DNA from: Reyranella sp.
Lineage (GTDB): Bacteria > Pseudomonadota > Alphaproteobacteria > Reyranellales > Reyranellaceae
Length of the DNA stretch: 64,000 bases
Assembly (NCBI GenBank): GCA_030684475.1
Contig: JAUXWB010000328.1
Coordinates: forward strand, 43,014-107,013
Direction of reading: 5' to 3'
Position numbers and translations under genes: made by a program. Shown in pieces: positions 25,811-35,719 of this stretch. The notes under the pieces were generated by a model, which had not been told where the DNA came from, did not search any database, and saw nothing but the letters and a program-made list of their open reading frames with translations. The stretch's first letter is position 1, and each line of letters begins with the position of its first letter.

Positions 25811-27646
25811 ATGTGCGGAATTGCCGGCATATTCGCCTATCTCGACGTCGCGCCGCCGGTCGATCGCGTCGAACTGGGGCGCATAAACGACCGCATGGCG
25901 GCGCGCGGGCCCGACGGCAGCGGCCAATGGATCGGCGCCGACGGACGCATCGGGTTTGCCCATCAGCGGCTGGCGATCATCGACTTGTCCGAAGGCGGTG
26001 CCCAGCCGAAGGCGAGCCTCGATGGCGCGCTCATGATCACGTTCAACGGCGAGATCTACAACTACCGCGAACTGCGGTCGGAGCTGCAGGCCAAGGGATA
26101 CGAGTTCCGTACCGACTCCGACACCGAGGTGCTGCTCCAGCTCTATGCCGATTGCGGCCCGGAAATGGTCCGGCGGTTGCGCGGCATGTTCGCGTTCGGC
26201 CTCTGGGACTCGCGACAGCGCCGGCTGCTGCTGGCGCGCGACCCGCTGGGAATCAAGCCGCTCTACTGGGCCGACGACGGTTGGACGCTGCGCTTCGCCT
26301 CCCAGGCCAAGGCCCTGCTGGCCGGCGGCGCGGTGTCGAACGACCCCGATCCCGCCGGTATCGTGGGCTTCCATCTCCTGGGCAGCGTGCCAGAGCCCTT
26401 CACGGTCTGGCGCAGCGTGCACACGCTGCCGGCCGGAACGACGCTGCTGGTCGATGCGTCAGGACCCGGGGCGCCGCAGCACTATTATGATGTCGCGGGT
26501 GCGCTCGCCGCGCGGGCGACCGGCAGGATGGTCGATCCGGCAGCGGCGCGCCGTCAGCTCGCCGCCGCTGTGCACGATTCCGTGCGACATCATCTGGTGG
26601 CCGACGTTCCGGTCGCTGTCTTCCTTTCCGCCGGACTCGATTCGGGGGCGCTGCTCGGCTCGATGGCGCAGCTGGGCGTGCGCGACATCTCGGCCGTCAC
26701 GCTCGCCTTCGAGGAATTCCGCGGCGCCAATCTCGACGAGGCGCCGCTCGCGGCCGAAGTCGCCGCCCGTTACGGGGCGCGCCATATCGTGCGCACCGTC
26801 GATCGCGCCGAGTTCGAACGCGACCTGCCGGCCATCCTCGACGCAATGGACCTGCCGAGTATCGACGGCATCAATACCTGGTTCGTCGCCAAGGCGGCGC
26901 ACGAGGCTGGCATCAAGGTGGCGCTGAGCGGACTCGGCGCCGATGAGTGCTTCGGCGGCTATCCATCGTTCGTCGATGTGCCGCGAAGCGTCCATTGGCT
27001 GCGTTCGATGGACTGGCTGCCCGGGCTGGGTGCGCTCGTCCGCCGGGGCATGTCGGCGGCGATCCACGCGGGACTTGGCATCCATCCGAAGGCGGCGGGC
27101 CTGCTCCAGTACGGTGGCAGCTGGGCGGGTGCCTATCTTCTTCGCCGCAGCGTCTACATGCCCTGGGAACTGGGCGATCTGCTCGATCCCGCCCTGCTCA
27201 AGGAAGGCCTGCGCCGTTTGGCGCCGTTGCAGCGGATCGGCGCCGTCCTGAAGGATGGCGGTGCGCTCGGCGATTTCGATCGTGTCGCGGCACTGGAGAC
27301 GTCGCTCTACATGCGCAGCCAGCTCCTGCGCGATGCCGACTGGGCGGGCATGGCGCATTCGGTTGAAATTCGCGTGCCTTATGTCGATCCCTTCTTCCTG
27401 GCAGCACTTCCGCCGGGCGCCGCGCTGGCGGCGGCGGATGCCAAGGCGGCGGTTGCCGACATCCCGGACCCGCCGTTGCCGGCCGCGAGTCGCACCAGGC
27501 GCAAGACCGGCTTTGTCACGCCGGTCGGTCGCTGGCTGCAGGACGCAGCCAAAGCCGCGGACGGCAAGGTGAATTTCTCGGTCGCCTCGCGCGACTGGGC
27601 GTTGCGCGTCTGGCAGGCCGGCTGGACCGGCCCCGTCGTGCCGTGA
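25811..27646 (+). CDS. asnB: Asparagine synthase (glutamine-hydrolysing)-like amidotransferase
   Basis: The 611-residue protein begins MCGIAGIF, with the N-terminal nucleophile Cys of class II glutamine amidotransferases exposed after Met removal. RGPDGSGQW, HQRLAIIDLSEGG and FNGEIYNYREL complete the glutaminase. The synthetase domain has VAVFLSAGLDSGALLG, where the usual SGGLDS pyrophosphate loop reads SAGLDS, and LSGLGADECFGGY. In polysaccharide loci AsnB-like enzymes are thought to amidate sugar uronic acids rather than aspartate. The presence of a UDP-sugar dehydrogenase at 50581 supports that reading here; it is inference. It is followed at 7 bases by a GT4 gene. Confidence 0.9.
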   Translation: MCGIAGIFAYLDVAPPVDRVELGRINDRMAARGPDGSGQWIGADGRIGFAHQRLAIIDLSEGGAQPKASLDGALMITFNGEIYNYRELRSELQAKGYEFRTDSDTEVLLQLYADCGPEMVRRLRGMFAFGLWDSRQRRLLLARDPLGIKPLYWADDGWTLRFASQAKALLAGGAVSNDPDPAGIVGFHLLGSVPEPFTVWRSVHTLPAGTTLLVDASGPGAPQHYYDVAGALAARATGRMVDPAAARRQLAAAVHDSVRHHLVADVPVAVFLSAGLDSGALLGSMAQLGVRDISAVTLAFEEFRGANLDEAPLAAEVAARYGARHIVRTVDRAEFERDLPAILDAMDLPSIDGINTWFVAKAAHEAGIKVALSGLGADECFGGYPSFVDVPRSVHWLRSMDWLPGLGALVRRGMSAAIHAGLGIHPKAAGLLQYGGSWAGAYLLRRSVYMPWELGDLLDPALLKEGLRRLAPLQRIGAVLKDGGALGDFDRVAALETSLYMRSQLLRDADWAGMAHSVEIRVPYVDPFFLAALPPGAALAAADAKAAVADIPDPPLPAASRTRRKTGFVTPVGRWLQDAAKAADGKVNFSVASRDWALRVWQAGWTGPVVP

Positions 27647-27653
27647 ACCCGCG

Positions 27654-28760
27654 ATGACGGCTCGCATTCTCGCGCTGGTCGGTGACTGTTATGGCGCTCG
27701 CGGCGGAATCGCCCGCTACAACCGCGATCTGTTCGAGGCGCTGGCGGGCGGGGAAGCCGAGATCCTGGTGTTGCCTCGGCTGGGCGATGCCGGCGGCTTG
27801 TCGTTGCCATCGGGCATAAGCCAGCGGCCGGCCGTGTTCGGTCAATTGAAGTTCTCGATCTCGGCGATATGGACGGCCTGGCGCCATCGCCCCATCGACG
27901 TCGTCTTTTGCGGCCATGTCTTCATGGCGCCGTTGGCCTTCATCATCGCCCGCCTGTTGGGCGCCCATTGCTGGCTGCAGGCGCATGGCACCGACGTCTG
28001 GGGAGACCGGCGCGGAATCGTCAGGGCGGCGATCGAAGCGGCCGACCAGGTCACCACCGTCAGCCGGGCGACGCGCCGGATCCTGCTTGGCTGGGCCGAC
28101 CTTGCGCCGGAACGCGTGCGCGTCCTGCCCAACACCGTCGGCGATCAGTTCGTGCCGGGACCGCCGTCGGCGTCCCTGCGCGAGCGCCTTGCGCTCGGTC
28201 CCGGTCCCATCCTGCTGACGGTGGGCCGGCTGGCTGCGAGCGAGCGCTACAAGGGCCACGAGCAGGTCTTTGCCTGCGTGTCGGTCTTGCGTGCCGCATT
28301 CCCGACCCTGGTTCACGTCGTCGCCGGCGACGGCGACGACCGCGCGCGTTTGGAAGCGCGCGCTGCCGAGCTTGCGCCGGCCCCTGGCGCAGTTCGCTTC
28401 CTGGGCTATGTTCCCGACGAGGATTTGCCCGATCTCTACCGGCTGGCCGATCTCTTCGTCATGCCGAGTTCGGAGGAAGGGTTCGGTATCGTCTATCTCG
28501 AGGCCGCCGCTTGCGGGTTGCGCGTGATTGGCGGCGCCGGGGGCGGTGCCGGCGATGCGATTCCCGATGCGCGCGTGGGCCTCACGGTCGATCCGCACGA
28601 CCGAAGTGCGTTGATTTGTGCCATTCAGCGACTGCTGGGGCAGGGCAGGGTCGATCCGGCTGCGATCGAGGCCTACCGGCGGCCGCATTTTGCCGTCGCC
28701 GCCCGCCTACTCCTCGCTCGCCTTCAGGCCCGGCCACGTCGTAAGAGGGGGGCGCCATGA
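27654..28760 (+). CDS. Glycosyltransferase family 4 protein
   Basis: The 368-residue GT-B enzyme begins ILALVGDCYGARGGIARYNRD, with the glycine-rich acceptor loop. The C-terminal domain has LLTVGRLAASERYKGHEQV, the late VRFLGYVPDEDLPDLYRLAD and E-x7-E in SSEEGFGIVYLEAAACG. These are standard GT4 (retaining) motifs. The start follows asnB by 7 bases and the stop overlaps the ABC permease start (ATGA), so the genes are likely cotranscribed. Confidence 0.9.
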   Translation: MTARILALVGDCYGARGGIARYNRDLFEALAGGEAEILVLPRLGDAGGLSLPSGISQRPAVFGQLKFSISAIWTAWRHRPIDVVFCGHVFMAPLAFIIARLLGAHCWLQAHGTDVWGDRRGIVRAAIEAADQVTTVSRATRRILLGWADLAPERVRVLPNTVGDQFVPGPPSASLRERLALGPGPILLTVGRLAASERYKGHEQVFACVSVLRAAFPTLVHVVAGDGDDRARLEARAAELAPAPGAVRFLGYVPDEDLPDLYRLADLFVMPSSEEGFGIVYLEAAACGLRVIGGAGGGAGDAIPDARVGLTVDPHDRSALICAIQRLLGQGRVDPAAIEAYRRPHFAVAARLLLARLQARPRRKRGAP

Positions 28761-29602
28761 CCGCCTCCGCCCCGCACTCTCCGCGCCACCTCGTTCTCGA
28801 GGCGGGCCGCGCTGACCGGCAGTACTGGCGCGATCTGTGGCGCTATCGCGAACTGTTCTTCATTCTGGCGTGGCGCGACGTGGCGGTGCGCTACAAGCAG
28901 ACCGTGATCGGTGTCGCCTGGGCGTTCGTCAGGCCGTTCATGACGATGGTCGTCTTCACTATCGTCTTCGGCAAGATCGCCAAACTGCCCTCCGAGGGAA
29001 CTGCGCCCTACGCGGTGATGGTCTTCGCCGGGCTGCTGCCGTGGACCCTTTTCGCCTCCGTGCTGAGTGAGGCCTCGACCAGCATCGTCGGCAGCGCCAA
29101 CCTGATCAGCAAAGTCTATTTCCCCCGGCTGATCGTGCCGCTCTCGACTGTCTTGGTGGCGTTGATCGACTTCCTTGTGAGTCTCGTGATCCTGGCCGGC
29201 CTGATGCTCTGGTATGGCATCATGCCGGGCTGGCAGATCCTGTTGCTGCCGGTGTTCGTGATGCTGGCCCTCTTGTGCAGCATCGGTCCGGCGCTGTGGG
29301 CGGCTGCCGTGCTCGTGAAGTATCGCGACTTCCGCTTCATCATTCCCTTCGTGACGCAGATCGGCCTCTACATCTCGCCGGTCGGGTTCTCGGGCAAGAT
29401 CGTGCCGGAGCAATGGTCGCTGCTGTACAGCCTCAACCCGATGGTGGGCATCATCGACGGGTTCCGCTGGTGCATCCTGGGCGGTGAAAATCCGATCAAC
29501 GGACCGGGATTCGCCCTCAGTGTGGTCATTACTTTCATCCTGCTCTGGTGGGGCATCCGCAGCTTCCGCCGTACCGAACGCGCCTTTGCGGACCTGATCT
29601 GA
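28757..29602 (+). CDS. wzm: ABC-2 polysaccharide export permease (Wzm-type)
   Basis: The 281-residue inner-membrane protein has six predicted helices. The cytoplasmic N-terminal amphipathic part WRDLWRYRELFFILAWRDV is followed by RYKQTVIGVAWAFVRPFM, the conserved ABC-2 entry motif. SASTSI-type loop residues and LISKVYFPRLIVPLSTV then precede the last helices, ending FRRTERAFADLI. Wzm pairs with Wzt to move a lipid-linked glycan to the periplasm. The Wzt gene follows by 2 bases. Confidence 0.93.
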   Translation: MTASAPHSPRHLVLEAGRADRQYWRDLWRYRELFFILAWRDVAVRYKQTVIGVAWAFVRPFMTMVVFTIVFGKIAKLPSEGTAPYAVMVFAGLLPWTLFASVLSEASTSIVGSANLISKVYFPRLIVPLSTVLVALIDFLVSLVILAGLMLWYGIMPGWQILLLPVFVMLALLCSIGPALWAAAVLVKYRDFRFIIPFVTQIGLYISPVGFSGKIVPEQWSLLYSLNPMVGIIDGFRWCILGGENPINGPGFALSVVITFILLWWGIRSFRRTERAFADLI

Positions 29603-29604
29603 AG

Positions 29605-30897
<1,293 letters not shown>

Positions 30898-30907
30898 GCG
30901 CCGCGGC

Positions 30908-32161
30908 ATGTCCAAGACGGTCTGCATTGTCAGCCCCGGCAATCTGGCGTCGAATCCCCGCGTGCTGAAGGAAGCGGGGGCCCTGCATGAGGCGGGCTAC
31001 GGCGTCACCACTGTCGTCTGCGACTACACCGAAGAACTCCGCAGCGTCGATGACGAGATCGCGGCCGGCGCTGCATGGAAGGTGGTGCGCGTGCCTCGGC
31101 CGTTCGGCGAACGCGTCGCTGCGATGGCGGCCGACCGGCTGGCGCGGCTGGTCGCGATCGCCGGTGCGCATATTCCGTCCGGACTGGCCGCGTACGCCAG
31201 CGGCGGGCCGGTTGCCACCCTGCGGCGGGCTGCGCGCGAGGTGCCGGCCGACCTCTACATCGCTCATTACGTCGCGGGCCTCGCGGCCGCAGCGCCGGTG
31301 GCGCGGCGCCGCGGTGCGATGCTGGGCTTCGACGCCGAGGACTTTCATTCTGGCGAGGGCACCGGCGGCGCGGCCGAGGCCTTCCGCATGAAGATGGTTG
31401 AAACGATCGAGCGGACGGCGCTGTCGTCGTGTGTCTATGCCACGGCCGCGGCGCCGCTGATCGCCAAGGCCTATGCCGCACGCTACGGGATCGCGCCGAC
31501 CACGGTGCTCAATGTCTTCCCTCTCGCCATGGCGCCGGCCGTGCCTTCGGCCGCTGCGGCGGCGCCTCTCAGGGCCTACTGGTTCTCGCAAACCATCGGC
31601 CTCGACCGCGGACTACAGCCGTTCCTGCAGGCGATGGCTCGCGCAAAGAGCCGCGTCACGCTCGACATTCGCGGCGGCAACCAGTGGGGCGGTGGCGACC
31701 AGCTGACGGCTCTGGCCCGCGAACTGGGCATCGCCGACCGCGTCTCGGTCCTGCCCAAGGCGCCACCCGAGCGGATGGTGACCCTGGCGGCGGCCTACGA
31801 CCTCGGCCTGTCGCTGGAGACCGACGTCAGCGAGAACCGCGGGCTTTGTCTCACCAACAAGATCTTCACCTATCTGCTCGCCGGCATTCCCGCCGTGATG
31901 AGCGATACGCCGGCGCAGCGTGCCCTTGCTCCCGACCTCGGCGACGCGGCGGTCTTGGTGTCGCTGGCCGATCCGGCCGCTATCGCGGCCGCGCTCGATC
32001 GCCTCGCCGGGTCGCCGGCCCAGTTGGCGGAAGCGAAAAGAACGGCCTGGCGGCTTGGCCGCGAGCGCTACAATTGGGACATCGAGAAGAATGTGCTGTT
32101 GAAGGCGGTCGGCCACGCTTTTGCCGCTCATGGCCACGACACCGGCAAGGCGGTGCGATAG
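30908..32161 (+). CDS. Glycosyltransferase (GT4-like)
   Basis: The 417-residue protein begins TVCIVSPGNLASNPRVLKEA, a common N-terminus of GT-B enzymes of capsule loci. A middle FDAEDFHSGEG segment resembles D-x-E-x-F motifs. The C-terminal domain contains LRAYWFSQTIGLDRGLQPFL, RVSVLPKAPPERMVTLAAAYD and SENRGLCLTNKIFTYLLAGI. The usual E-x7-E is present only in part (ETDVSENRGLCLTNK), so it is a divergent member. The stop shares one base with the next GTG start. Confidence 0.8.
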   Translation: MSKTVCIVSPGNLASNPRVLKEAGALHEAGYGVTTVVCDYTEELRSVDDEIAAGAAWKVVRVPRPFGERVAAMAADRLARLVAIAGAHIPSGLAAYASGGPVATLRRAAREVPADLYIAHYVAGLAAAAPVARRRGAMLGFDAEDFHSGEGTGGAAEAFRMKMVETIERTALSSCVYATAAAPLIAKAYAARYGIAPTTVLNVFPLAMAPAVPSAAAAAPLRAYWFSQTIGLDRGLQPFLQAMARAKSRVTLDIRGGNQWGGGDQLTALARELGIADRVSVLPKAPPERMVTLAAAYDLGLSLETDVSENRGLCLTNKIFTYLLAGIPAVMSDTPAQRALAPDLGDAAVLVSLADPAAIAAALDRLAGSPAQLAEAKRTAWRLGRERYNWDIEKNVLLKAVGHAFAAHGHDTGKAVR

Positions 32162-33207
32162 TGCGCCTGCTGATGACTGTGGATCCGGAGATCGAGGTGC
32201 CACCCAGGACCTACGGCGGCATCGAGCGCATTGTCGATGTGCTGGTGCGCCGGCTGCATGCCGAAGGGCATCACGTCGGCCTGGTCGCCAAGGCGGGCTC
32301 GGAGTGCCCGGCCGACGAGACCTTCGCCTGGCCCGGACAGGTGTCGCAGTCGGTCACCGACACGCTCGCCAACATGTGGACGCTGCGCCGGGTGGTGAGC
32401 GATTTCCGTCCCGACGTGATCCACAGCTTTTCGCGCATCGCCTATCTGCTGCCGCATCTGCGCGGGCCGATTCCCGTCGTCATGTCCTTCCAGCGCGATC
32501 CGACGCCGCGCACGGTCGGGCTGGCGGCGCGCCTGGCGGCGCCGCATGTGCTCACCTTCACGGGCTGCAGTGAGTACATCGCCAACTGCGGGCGCCCCTC
32601 CGGCGGCTTGTGGTACGGCATCCCGAACTTCGCCGACACCGACGCGCTAACCTTCAGCCCGAGCGTCGGCGCCAACGCACCGCTGGTGTTCCTGAGCCGC
32701 GTCGAAAGCATCAAGGGCGCGCATTGGGCAATCGAGATCGCCCGCCGCACCCGGCGCCGCCTGGTGATCGCCGGCAACCACGCCGAGGCAGGGCACGAGG
32801 GAGCCTACTGGCGGCAGGAGATCGAACCGTGGATCGGGCGGGACGGCATCGAATACATCGGGCCGGTCGACGACGTGCAAAAGAACGCCCTGCTGGGACA
32901 GGCCGAAGCCATGGTGGTGCCCATCCAGTGGGACGAGCCGTTCGGCATCGTCTTCGCCGAAGCGCTGGCCTGCGGCACGCCGGTGATCTCCTGCCCGCGC
33001 GGGGCGCTGCCCGAAATCGTCCGGCCGGGCGTCGACGGCTTCCTGATCCGGAGCATCGAGGAAGGCTGCGAGGCGGTGGCCAAGCTCGGCACGATCGATC
33101 GAGCGGTCTGTCGCCGCCGAGCGGAGGAGCACTTTTCGGCACGCGCTGTGGTGGCGTGCTATCTGAAGCTTTACGCGGATATGCGCCTGAGAATGGAGCG
33201 CCGATGA
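32161..33207 (+). CDS. Glycosyltransferase family 4 protein
   Basis: The 348-residue product starts at GTG 32161, sharing a base with the preceding TAG stop; no ATG is available near the family N-terminus VRLLMTVDPE. The acceptor-side motif is PPRTYGGIERIVDVLVR. The donor domain has LVFLSRVESIKGAHWAIEI, IEYIGPVDDVQKNALLG and E-x7-E in WDEPFGIVFAEALACGTPV. It belongs to the common GT4 group of exopolysaccharide loci. The stop overlaps the following gene by 4 bases. Confidence 0.9.
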   Translation: MRLLMTVDPEIEVPPRTYGGIERIVDVLVRRLHAEGHHVGLVAKAGSECPADETFAWPGQVSQSVTDTLANMWTLRRVVSDFRPDVIHSFSRIAYLLPHLRGPIPVVMSFQRDPTPRTVGLAARLAAPHVLTFTGCSEYIANCGRPSGGLWYGIPNFADTDALTFSPSVGANAPLVFLSRVESIKGAHWAIEIARRTRRRLVIAGNHAEAGHEGAYWRQEIEPWIGRDGIEYIGPVDDVQKNALLGQAEAMVVPIQWDEPFGIVFAEALACGTPVISCPRGALPEIVRPGVDGFLIRSIEEGCEAVAKLGTIDRAVCRRRAEEHFSARAVVACYLKLYADMRLRMERR

Positions 33208-34517
33208 CCCGCCGCGTTGCCCTGGTGAGCGGTCACTTCTTTCCCAGTAATCTGGTCGGCGCCCAACGCGCGCGGCTGTGGGCGCAATATCTGCCTGAGT
33301 TCGGCTGGGAACCGATCGTGGTTGCGGGGCACCCGGAGAGCTACGAGGAACGGCCCGATCCCGAGCTCATGCGGCTGCTTGCGCCGCAATTGCGGGTCAT
33401 TCACGCCGCAACCCTGTCGACGCGGCCGATCCGCCTGGTCGGCGACATCGGCGTACGCTCCTTTTGGGGCTGCTATCGGGCCATTTCGGCATTGGCGGCC
33501 GCCCGCGAGATCGACTTCATTCATGTCATTATTCCGTCCAACTTCCTGGGCCCGGTCGGCCGCCTCGTCCATCGGCGCTACGGCCTCCCCTATGGCATCG
33601 ATTACGTCGATCCCTGGGTCAATCGCTGGCCCGGCGTCGAGCGCCCCTTCAGCCGCGCCTGGGGCTCGTATCATCTCGCCCACTGGCTCGAGCCATGGGC
33701 GGTACGAGATGCGGCGCTGATCACCGGCGTCGCGCCGGGCTACGTCTCGGGTATGCTGGAACGCAATCCCGAGGTGGCGAAGAACGCCGAGCTTGCCTAC
33801 ATGCCGTTCGGCATCGCGCCCGAGGATTTCGCGCCGGTCCGCGACATGCATCGTGCTCCCTTTCTGTTCGACCCGGATGACGGCTGCTTTCACATGATCT
33901 ACGGCGGTGCCTTGCTGCCCGCAGGCCTGGTCGTTCTCGATGCCTTCCTGTCCGGATTGCGCGTACTGCGCGAAACTACGCCCGGCCTGGCGAAACGATT
34001 GCGCGTGCATTTCACCGGCACCGGCACCTCGCCGGACGACCCGAAGGGCTACCAGGTGCTTCCGCGGGCGCGACGTCTGGGCGTGGAGGAGATGGTCAGC
34101 GAGAATCCACATCGCATCGGCTATGTCGACATGCTCAACCATCTGATGCGGAGCAATGCGGTCCTGGTACTGGGCTCGACGGAGCCTCACTACTCGCCGT
34201 CGAAGGTGTTTCAGGGAATGCTGTCACGCCGGCCGGTTTTCGCACTCCTGCACGAGCAGAGCACGGCTGTAGCCATTATCCGCACGGCGCATGCGGGCCG
34301 AGTAACGACCCTCACGGAGGAGGAGCTGCCGGCCCCGGAGATCATTGCGGCAGCGCTCCGCGCCTTCATCGAAGAAAGCGCCACTTTCGATCCCGATATG
34401 GTCGACCGGTCAGGCTTCGAGGCTTTTTCCGCGCGCCATTCGACCCGTGTTCTGGCCGAGGCGATGGACCGGGCCTGCGAGCGCCATCGCGCGCGCTCGG
34501 CCCCCGTATCGGGCTGA
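33204..34517 (+). CDS. Probable glycosyltransferase, GT-B fold
   Basis: The 437-residue product starts at ATG 33204, overlapping the previous stop. The N-terminus VALVSGHFFPSNLVGAQRARLWA is typical of WbuB/WcaI-like GT-B enzymes. IDYVDPWVNRWPG sits where these proteins have the DLWP motif. A C-terminal nucleotide-binding region contains MIYGGALLPAGLVVLDAF and EPHYSPSKVFQGMLSRRPVF, similar to the SKxYEYLA motif of the family. Donor and acceptor cannot be told. It is part of the tight glycosyltransferase operon. Confidence 0.82.
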   Translation: MTRRVALVSGHFFPSNLVGAQRARLWAQYLPEFGWEPIVVAGHPESYEERPDPELMRLLAPQLRVIHAATLSTRPIRLVGDIGVRSFWGCYRAISALAAAREIDFIHVIIPSNFLGPVGRLVHRRYGLPYGIDYVDPWVNRWPGVERPFSRAWGSYHLAHWLEPWAVRDAALITGVAPGYVSGMLERNPEVAKNAELAYMPFGIAPEDFAPVRDMHRAPFLFDPDDGCFHMIYGGALLPAGLVVLDAFLSGLRVLRETTPGLAKRLRVHFTGTGTSPDDPKGYQVLPRARRLGVEEMVSENPHRIGYVDMLNHLMRSNAVLVLGSTEPHYSPSKVFQGMLSRRPVFALLHEQSTAVAIIRTAHAGRVTTLTEEELPAPEIIAAALRAFIEESATFDPDMVDRSGFEAFSARHSTRVLAEAMDRACERHRARSAPVSG

Positions 34518-34524
34518 GACGGCC

Positions 34525-35694
34525 TTGCGCATCGGGTTCCTGATTAGTCATCCGATCCAGTACTTCGCGCCGCTCTTTCGCGAACTCGCGAAGCACTGCG
34601 ACCTGACTGTGTTCTATGCCCATCGCCAGACGGCCGAACAGCAGGCCCGCGCCGGGTTCGACGTCGCCTTCCAGTGGGACGTCGATCTCCTGTCGGGCTA
34701 CCATAGCAAGTTCTTGCGCAACGTGGCGCGCGCGCCCTCGACCGACCGGTTCTTCGGCTGCGACACGCCTGAGATCGCGGCGGAAATCGCCGGCGGAGCC
34801 TTCGACGGTTTCGTCGTGCCGGGCTGGGCGCTTCGCACCTACTGGCAAGCCGTGCAGGCCTGCCGGCATGCCGGAGTCCCGGTGTTTGCGCGTGGCGATT
34901 CCCAGCTCGCGGGACCGCGCAGCGGCGCGGTCCGGCTTGCCAAGGCCCTGGCCTTCAGCGCCGTCCTGCGGCGCTTCGATGGCTTCCTCTACGTCGGGCA
35001 GAGGAACCGGGACTATCTCCTGCACTATGGCGCGACGTCCGACCGGCTGTTCTTCTCGCCGCACTGCGTCGACAACGCTGCCTTCAGGATGGCCAGCGAG
35101 GCAGCACGGCGGCAGATCGAGGCCGGCGGTCGCGATCCTTCGCGGCCCCGGCGCATCCTGTTCGCGGGCAAGCTGATCGAGCGCAAACGTCCGTTCGACG
35201 TCCTGCACGCGGCGTCGCAACTGGCGGCGCGCGGCGCTTCCATCGAGGTGGCATTTGCCGGATCGGGCGATCTGCAGGTGGCCCTGACCGCCGCTGCCGC
35301 CGCCGCCGGCCTCCGTTCGCTGTTTCACGGCTTCGTCAACCAGAGCGAGTTGCCCGCGGTCTACGCGGCCGCCGACGTCCTTGTCCTGCCGTCCGACGGG
35401 CGTGAGACCTGGGGGCTTGTCGTCAACGAAGCCATGGCCAGCGGTGTGCCGGCGGTCGTGTCGGACGCGGTGGGCTGCAGCCCGGATCTGGTCGAACCGG
35501 GCGTCACCGGCGTGACATTTCCACTCGGCGATGTCGGCGCCCTGGCCGGCGGGATCGAGATGGTCCTGTCCCTCGACCCGGACCGGACCCGAAAGGCCCT
35601 GGCGGAACGGATGGAAACCTACTCGCCAGCGCGGGCGGCCCAAGGTATTGCAGGCGCGGCAAGTGCCTTAAAGTCCCGAAGCAGGACAGTATGA
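34525..35694 (+). CDS. Glycosyltransferase family 4 protein, TTG start
   Basis: The 389-residue product is started at TTG 34525, 7 bases after the previous stop, since the domain opens directly with LRIGFLISHPIQYFAPLFRE and the open frame upstream overlaps the preceding gene. The donor domain has RRILFAGKLIERKRPFDVLHA, LFHGFVNQSELPAVYAAAD and E-x7-E in RETWGLVVNEAMASGVPAV. These are standard GT4 features, and the N-terminus is like enzymes annotated as polysaccharide GTs with HPIQY. No clear Shine-Dalgarno site precedes the TTG, so coupling to the gene before is likely. Confidence 0.87.
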   Translation: MRIGFLISHPIQYFAPLFRELAKHCDLTVFYAHRQTAEQQARAGFDVAFQWDVDLLSGYHSKFLRNVARAPSTDRFFGCDTPEIAAEIAGGAFDGFVVPGWALRTYWQAVQACRHAGVPVFARGDSQLAGPRSGAVRLAKALAFSAVLRRFDGFLYVGQRNRDYLLHYGATSDRLFFSPHCVDNAAFRMASEAARRQIEAGGRDPSRPRRILFAGKLIERKRPFDVLHAASQLAARGASIEVAFAGSGDLQVALTAAAAAAGLRSLFHGFVNQSELPAVYAAADVLVLPSDGRETWGLVVNEAMASGVPAVVSDAVGCSPDLVEPGVTGVTFPLGDVGALAGGIEMVLSLDPDRTRKALAERMETYSPARAAQGIAGAASALKSRSRTV

Positions 35695-35719
35695 AGCGCC
35701 ATCCAGTTCGAGACCTCTC